Below are positions 22,543 through 27,664 of a DNA stretch of 27,664 nucleotides, in pieces. The stretch comes from Aquincola sp. GTDB taxonomy: Bacteria; Pseudomonadota; Gammaproteobacteria; Burkholderiales; Burkholderiaceae_C. The stretch covers positions 1-27,664 of the forward strand of contig JAOUIM010000005.1 of NCBI GenBank assembly GCA_029884035.1, given 5' to 3'. Each line of letters begins with the position of its first letter. The stretch's first letter is position 1. The translations under genes were made by a program, and so were the position numbers. Below the pieces are notes generated by a model. That model was not told where the DNA came from. It was given only the letters and a program-made list of their open reading frames with translations, and searched no databases.

Positions 22543-22983
22543 CTACTGCAGGTTGTCCTTGAACGCAGCCGGAAACGGCAGCGGATGAACCTCGATGCCC
22601 TCTTCGCGCAACGCCTCGCGTTCATCGGCGCTGGCCTGGCCTCGGATGCCGCGCTCGGGCGTCTCGCCGTAGTGGATGCGCCGCGCCTCGTCGGCGAAAC
22701 GCTCGCCGACGTCCTCGGTGTTCGCGACCACGTGGCGCACCATCTCCAGCCAGCGCGCCTGCAGCGTCGCCGGCACATCGGGCGCGGGAGCCGGCGCGGG
22801 CGCCTCTTCTCGCGCACCGGACAGGTTCAGCCGAGGGGCGCTGGGCAGGCGGACGATCACCCGGTCGGCACACAGCGGACACTCGATCAAGCCGCGCCCG
22901 TTCTGGTCGAGGAAATCATCGTCGCTCCCGAACCATCCCTCGAAGCGATGGCCGCTCTGGCAGCGAAGGTCGATCACTTTCAT
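22543..22983 (-). CDS. DUF1178 family protein (zinc-ribbon-like N-terminus)
   Basis: A 146-residue soluble protein. The N-terminal KVIDLRCQSGHRFEGWF and IECPLCAD carry Cys8, His12, Cys35 and Cys38, which could form a small zinc ribbon. After an Ala/Pro linker comes NTEDVGERFADEARRIHYGE, then RGIRGQASADEREALREEGI and PLPFP, all hallmarks of DUF1178. Its function is unknown. It starts 12 bp after the Nudix gene and is probably the last gene of the transcript running from nuoN. Confidence 0.92.
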   Translation of the reverse strand: MKVIDLRCQSGHRFEGWFGSDDDFLDQNGRGLIECPLCADRVIVRLPSAPRLNLSGAREEAPAPAPAPDVPATLQARWLEMVRHVVANTEDVGERFADEARRIHYGETPERGIRGQASADEREALREEGIEVHPLPFPAAFKDNLQ

Positions 22984-22995
22984 GACGTGGCGATA

Positions 22996-23595
22996 TTAGG
23001 CGCTTTGCCGCTGCGGCGCCGGCTGCCACGTCAATGGCCACTGGCCTGAACGCCACTTTTGCAACCAGAGAAGGCCGATCAGCGTCTTGGCGTCGGTGAT
23101 GTCGCCACGGGCGCACATGCCGTCGATCTCGGTCTCGGTGTGCAGCACGATCTCGAGGAACTCCCCTGCATCGAGGCGGGCCGCGCCCGGCCGCAGACCG
23201 CGCGCAAACCAGATTTCAATCCCCTCGGTCGAGTAGGCGATGGCGTTGTGCAGCACGCCCGCCCTGGCCCACTCTCGCGCGCTATAGCCGGTCTCCTCGG
23301 CCAGTTCACGGCGAGCGCAGTCGAAGGGATCCTCGCCGGGATCGATCTTGCCGGCGGGAAACTCGAGCATGACGCGCTCCATCGGGAGTCGGTACTGGCG
23401 CTCCATCACGAGGCGCCCGTCGTCGAGGACCGGCACCATCATCACCGCGCCGGGGTGCACGATGTACTCGCGGTTCGCGATCTGGCCGTCGGGCAGCGCA
23501 ATCGACGCGCGCCGCACGTCGAGGAAATGGCCCCGCCAGACCTGCTCGGTCGCGACGGTTCGCTCGATCAGGTGATCGTCCCCGTCCTTGGTCAT
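22996..23595 (-). CDS. Nudix hydrolase, ADP-ribose pyrophosphatase-like
   Basis: A 199-residue cytoplasmic enzyme. The Nudix box is complete: Gly82, Glu88, Arg96-Glu97, Glu100-Glu101 and Gly103 in the pattern GX5EX7REUXEEXGU, binding Mg2+ for cleavage of a nucleoside diphosphate linked to another group. The flanking PVLDDGRLVMERQYRLPM and VMLEFPAGKIDPGE resemble ADP-ribose pyrophosphatases of the NudF type. ATG at 23595 is chosen because it overlaps the nuoN stop (ATGA); an upstream start would lie inside nuoN. The link to complex I genes is conserved in Burkholderiales and may reflect NAD(H) turnover, which is inference. Confidence 0.93.
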   Translation of the reverse strand: MTKDGDDHLIERTVATEQVWRGHFLDVRRASIALPDGQIANREYIVHPGAVMMVPVLDDGRLVMERQYRLPMERVMLEFPAGKIDPGEDPFDCARRELAEETGYSAREWARAGVLHNAIAYSTEGIEIWFARGLRPGAARLDAGEFLEIVLHTETEIDGMCARGDITDAKTLIGLLWLQKWRSGQWPLTWQPAPQRQSA

Positions 23596-25076
23596 GAAGC
23601 GAGCGCACGGACGATGGCGGCAGTGCACAGCGCCATCAGGCCGCCCGGCAGGATGCCCAGCAGCAGCACGGCGCCGCCATTGATCGCGAGCAGGGCATGC
23701 ACGCCTGGACGCTCGGCGGGTGCGGCGCCCTCGGGGGCCGGCTCATCGAAGTACATGACCTTGACGATGCGCAGGTAGTAGTACGCGGCAACCAGCGAAA
23801 TCAGGACGGCGAATACCGCAAGCCAGAGATGGTGCGGCAGGTTGGTCGTGACGAGCGCCTGCAGCACCGAGAGCTTGGCGTAGAAGCCCGCGGTGGGCGG
23901 GATGCCCGCAAGCGAGAACATGAACACGGCCATCACGCCGGCCATCCAGGGGCTGCGCTGATTCAGGCCGGCCAGGTCAGTGATGTCCTCGCACTCGAAT
24001 CCGCGGCGCGCAAGCAGAAGGATCAGGCCGAACGAGCCGAGCGTGGTCAGCACGTAGACGATCATGTAGAACAGCGCCGAGCTGTAGGCATTGCCGGCCG
24101 ACAGCGTGTTGCCGCTGACGACGCCAGCCGTCAGCGCGAGCAGCATGAAGCCGATCTGCGCGATCGCCGAATACGCCAGCATGCGCTTGAGATTGCTCTG
24201 CGCGATCGCAGCCAGGTTGCCGATCAGCAGCGACAGCACGGCCAGCACCGACAGCATCTGCTGCCAGTCGGGTGCCAGCCCGAGCATGCCCTCGACGAGC
24301 AGGCGTATCGCCATGCCGAAGGCCGCGAGCTTTGGCGCGCCGGCGATCAGCAAAGTCACCGCGGTGGGCGCGCCATGGTAGACGTCAGGCACCCACATGT
24401 GGAACGGCGCGGCGCCGAACTTGAATGCGAGGCCCGCGACGATGAAGACGATGCCGAAGACCAGGACGCTCTGGTTGGCCTGGCCCTTGCCGATGACCTC
24501 GAAGACGCGCTGGTGGTCGAGCGAGCCGGTGGCTCCGTACATCATCGACAGCCCGTACAGCAGGAAGCCGCTGGCCAGCGCACCGAGCACGAAGTACTTC
24601 ATCGCCGCCTCGGTGGCCATCGCGTTGTCGCGGCGAAGTGCCGTCAACGCATACAGCGACAGGCTCATCAGTTCGAGTCCGAGGTAGACGACGAGGAAGT
24701 TGTTGGCCGAAACCATCACGCTCACGCCGAGCAGCACGAACAGCGTCAGCGTGAAGAACTCGCCCTTGAGCATCTCGCGTGGTCCGACGTAAGGTTGGGC
24801 GTAGGCCACCGTCACCGCGCAGGCGATCGCCGCGAAGCAGGCCAGCAGGTGGCCGAGCGAGTCGGACACCATCAGCCCCTGCATCGCGTAGACCGACCGT
24901 TCGGTGTCGAACATGACGAAGTGCATCAGCGCGACGGCGATGAGCGTGGCCTGGGTGAGCCAGAAGGTGATGCGGCGTTCGGCGTCGGCCACGAAGAGAT
25001 CGACCACCGCGATTGCACAGGCCATCACGAGCAGCAGCAGCTCGGGATAGATGGCGGGCCAGTTCATTGCATTCAT
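23592..25076 (-). CDS. nuoN: NADH-quinone oxidoreductase subunit N
   Basis: A 494-residue membrane subunit of respiratory complex I, one of three antiporter-like proton channels. About 14 hydrophobic helices. Characteristic parts: NNFLVVYLGLELMSLSLYAL (with the conserved Glu of helix 5), AAPFHMWVPDVYHGAPTAVT, LIAGAPKLAAFGMAIRLL (with the helix 8 Lys), SNLKRMLAYSAIAQIGFMLL, and MFSLAGIPPTAGFYAKL. ATG at 25076 is selected with AGGG about 8 bases upstream; GTG at 25082 and ATG at 25067 are alternatives. It follows nuoM by 10 bp and its stop overlaps the Nudix start. The small DUF2818 gene that I recall between nuoN and the Nudix gene in related genera is absent. Confidence 0.96.
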   Translation of the reverse strand: MNAMNWPAIYPELLLLVMACAIAVVDLFVADAERRITFWLTQATLIAVALMHFVMFDTERSVYAMQGLMVSDSLGHLLACFAAIACAVTVAYAQPYVGPREMLKGEFFTLTLFVLLGVSVMVSANNFLVVYLGLELMSLSLYALTALRRDNAMATEAAMKYFVLGALASGFLLYGLSMMYGATGSLDHQRVFEVIGKGQANQSVLVFGIVFIVAGLAFKFGAAPFHMWVPDVYHGAPTAVTLLIAGAPKLAAFGMAIRLLVEGMLGLAPDWQQMLSVLAVLSLLIGNLAAIAQSNLKRMLAYSAIAQIGFMLLALTAGVVSGNTLSAGNAYSSALFYMIVYVLTTLGSFGLILLLARRGFECEDITDLAGLNQRSPWMAGVMAVFMFSLAGIPPTAGFYAKLSVLQALVTTNLPHHLWLAVFAVLISLVAAYYYLRIVKVMYFDEPAPEGAAPAERPGVHALLAINGGAVLLLGILPGGLMALCTAAIVRALAS

Positions 25077-25086
25077 GTCCACGGCC

Positions 25087-26562
25087 CTAGTTCAGCTTGC
25101 TCTGTCCGACGTGCCGGATCAGCTGCGTCACGCTGGCGTGCATCACGTCGGTGAAGGGCTTGGGGTAGACGCCCATCCACAGGACTGCGGCCGCGAGCAT
25201 AGCGAGCATCGTGAACTCACGTCGGTTGATGTCGGCCAGCGCGCGCACGTCGGCATTGGCGACGTCTCCGAAATACACGCGCTTGACCATCCACAGCGTA
25301 TACGCAGCGCCGAACACGAGCGTGGTGGCCGCCAGCAGGCCGAGCCAGAAGTTCGCCTTGACGGTACCCAGGATCACCATCCATTCGCCAACGAAGCCGC
25401 TCGTGCCCGGCAGGCCGCAATTGGCCATCGCGAAGAAGACAGCGAAGGCGGTGAAGGTGGGCATCGTGTTGATGACGCCGCCATAAGACGAGATCTCGCG
25501 CGAGTGCACGCGGTCGTAGAGCACGCCGATGCACAGGAACATCGCGCCCGAGATGAAACCGTGGCTGATCATCTGCACGATGCCGCCGGAGATGCCGAGC
25601 TCGCTGAAGATGAAGAAGCCCAGAGTGACAAAGCCCATGTGCGCGATCGATGAGTACGCGACGAGCTTCTTCATGTCGAGCTGCACGAGTGCGACCAAGC
25701 CGATGTAGATCACCGCGATCAGCGACAGCGCGATGATGAACCAGGCCCACTCCCGGCTGGCGTCTGGCGTGATCGGCAGCGAGAATCGCAGGAAGCCATA
25801 GGCGCCGAGCTTGAGCATGATCGCCGCCAGCACCACCGAGCCGCCGGTGGGCGCCTCGACGTGCGCATCGGGCAGCCAGGTGTGCACCGGCCACATCGGC
25901 ACCTTGACCGAGAACGCGGCGAAGAAGGCGAAGAACAGCAGGCTTTGCGCCGAAAGCGGAAGCGGCAGCTTGTGCCAGTCGAGGATGGAGAAGCTCCCGC
26001 CCGACTTGTAGTACAGGTACAGCAGCGCGACCAGCATCAGCAGCGAGCCGAGCAGCGTGTAGAGGAAGAACTTGAACGCCGCGTAGACGCGTCGCGGGCC
26101 GCCCCACATGCCGATGATGATGTACATCGGGATCAGCGTGGCCTCGAAGAAGACGTAGAAAAGCAAGCCGTCGAGCGCGCTGAACACGCCGACCATCAGC
26201 CCGGACAGGATCAGGAACGCGCCCATGTATTGGTGCACGCGCTCGGTGATCACCTCCCACGCCGAGATCACGACCACCACCGTGATGAAAGCCGTGAGCA
26301 GCACGAACCACACCGAGATGCCATCGACGCCGAGGTGGTACTGGACCTTGAAGCGATCGATCCAGGGCAGTTTCTCCTGGAACTGCATCGCCGCACTGGC
26401 AGTGTCGAAGCCCGAAACCAGAGGCAGCGTGACGAGGAAGCTGGCCAGCGCGGCCACCAGCGCCATCCAGCGCACCGCGTGGGCGTTCTCGTCGCGGCCG
26501 ATCGCGAGCAGCACGGTGCCCGCCAGGATCGGCAGCCAGATCGAAACGCTCAGCAGTCCCAT
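25087..26562 (-). CDS. nuoM: NADH-quinone oxidoreductase subunit M
   Basis: A 491-residue antiporter-like proton-pumping subunit of complex I in the inner membrane. Diagnostic segments: YHLGVDGISVWFVLLTAF, FYVFFEATLIPMYIIIGMWG (with the helix 5 Glu), RRVYAAFKFFLYTLLGSL, KVPMWPVHTWLPDAHVEAPT, SVVLAAIMLKLGAYGFLRF (helix 8 Lys), KKLVAYSSIAHMGFVTLGFF, and the LPGTSGFVGEW loop. Length is usual for NuoM. The ribosome site is AGAGGAAC. It lies between nuoL (30 bp away) and nuoN (10 bp), in one operon. Confidence 0.97.
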   Translation of the reverse strand: MGLLSVSIWLPILAGTVLLAIGRDENAHAVRWMALVAALASFLVTLPLVSGFDTASAAMQFQEKLPWIDRFKVQYHLGVDGISVWFVLLTAFITVVVVISAWEVITERVHQYMGAFLILSGLMVGVFSALDGLLFYVFFEATLIPMYIIIGMWGGPRRVYAAFKFFLYTLLGSLLMLVALLYLYYKSGGSFSILDWHKLPLPLSAQSLLFFAFFAAFSVKVPMWPVHTWLPDAHVEAPTGGSVVLAAIMLKLGAYGFLRFSLPITPDASREWAWFIIALSLIAVIYIGLVALVQLDMKKLVAYSSIAHMGFVTLGFFIFSELGISGGIVQMISHGFISGAMFLCIGVLYDRVHSREISSYGGVINTMPTFTAFAVFFAMANCGLPGTSGFVGEWMVILGTVKANFWLGLLAATTLVFGAAYTLWMVKRVYFGDVANADVRALADINRREFTMLAMLAAAVLWMGVYPKPFTDVMHASVTQLIRHVGQSKLN

Positions 26563-26593
26563 TCAGTTCCTCTTGTTGTTCTTCGAGCGCGCC

Positions 26594-27664
<1,071 letters not shown>

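Noticed and set aside
23697..25154. Long open frame (485 codons) on the plus strand opposite nuoN
   Set aside because: Low-complexity, His/Gln/Glu/Arg-rich translation that mirrors nuoN codon bias; nuoN is unambiguous.

Overview
The window is GC-rich, densely packed bacterial chromosome. Gene content and order point to a betaproteobacterium of the order Burkholderiales, probably from the Rubrivivax/Leptothrix/Piscinibacter side. The evidence is an nuoL-nuoM-nuoN tail followed by a Nudix hydrolase and a DUF1178 gene, a YihY gene divergent from DUF2069 and an FAD oxidase, a gluQ gene, an SDR-type threonine dehydrogenase, and strong G/C third-position codon bias. This taxonomic call is inferred from family knowledge; no rRNA gene is present. 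I see no tRNA or rRNA genes, CRISPR arrays, prophage or insertion sequences.

Layout. 1-3.3 kb (minus strand): the start of a BMP-type nucleoside-binding lipoprotein gene runs off the left edge. Next come DUF599, an NAD(P)H-dependent FMN reductase, DoxX and a pirin; the last three form a tight operon divergent from a LysR regulator (3.4-4.4 kb). 4.5-7.7 kb: gluQ (tRNA-Asp queuosine modification), a ChaN-type lipoprotein, and unrecognised genes including a small membrane-anchored coiled-coil protein. 7.9-10.3 kb: a TRAP transporter pair (dctQ, dctM) behind an AT-rich promoter region, with no binding-protein gene beside it. 10.4-11.4 kb: a membrane diguanylate cyclase. 11.4-14.3 kb (minus): the ligase-associated exonuclease and ATP-dependent DNA ligase repair pair, divergent from an FKBP prolyl isomerase. 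14.7-16.6 kb: a frameshifted LysE-type exporter, a GNAT acetyltransferase and a two-repeat AP2-like protein. 16.6-19.4 kb: kbl-tdh (threonine to glycine plus acetyl-CoA), divergent from an XRE-cupin regulator, with a perfect 18-bp palindrome between them. 19.5-22.5 kb: YihY, DUF2069 and a D-2-hydroxyacid/glycolate-type FAD oxidase. 22.5-27.7 kb (minus): DUF1178, Nudix, nuoN, nuoM and the C-terminal part of nuoL (respiratory complex I).

Most of the window is ordinary housekeeping and metabolic DNA, and I do not see a convincing new multi-gene system. The points most worth checking are the palindromic operator of the threonine-degradation locus, a C8 tract at the start of its regulator, the frameshift in the LysE gene, a possible AUC start codon for dctQ with a strong hairpin in its leader, the two-gene version of the ligase-associated repair cluster, and the duplicated AP2-like protein.
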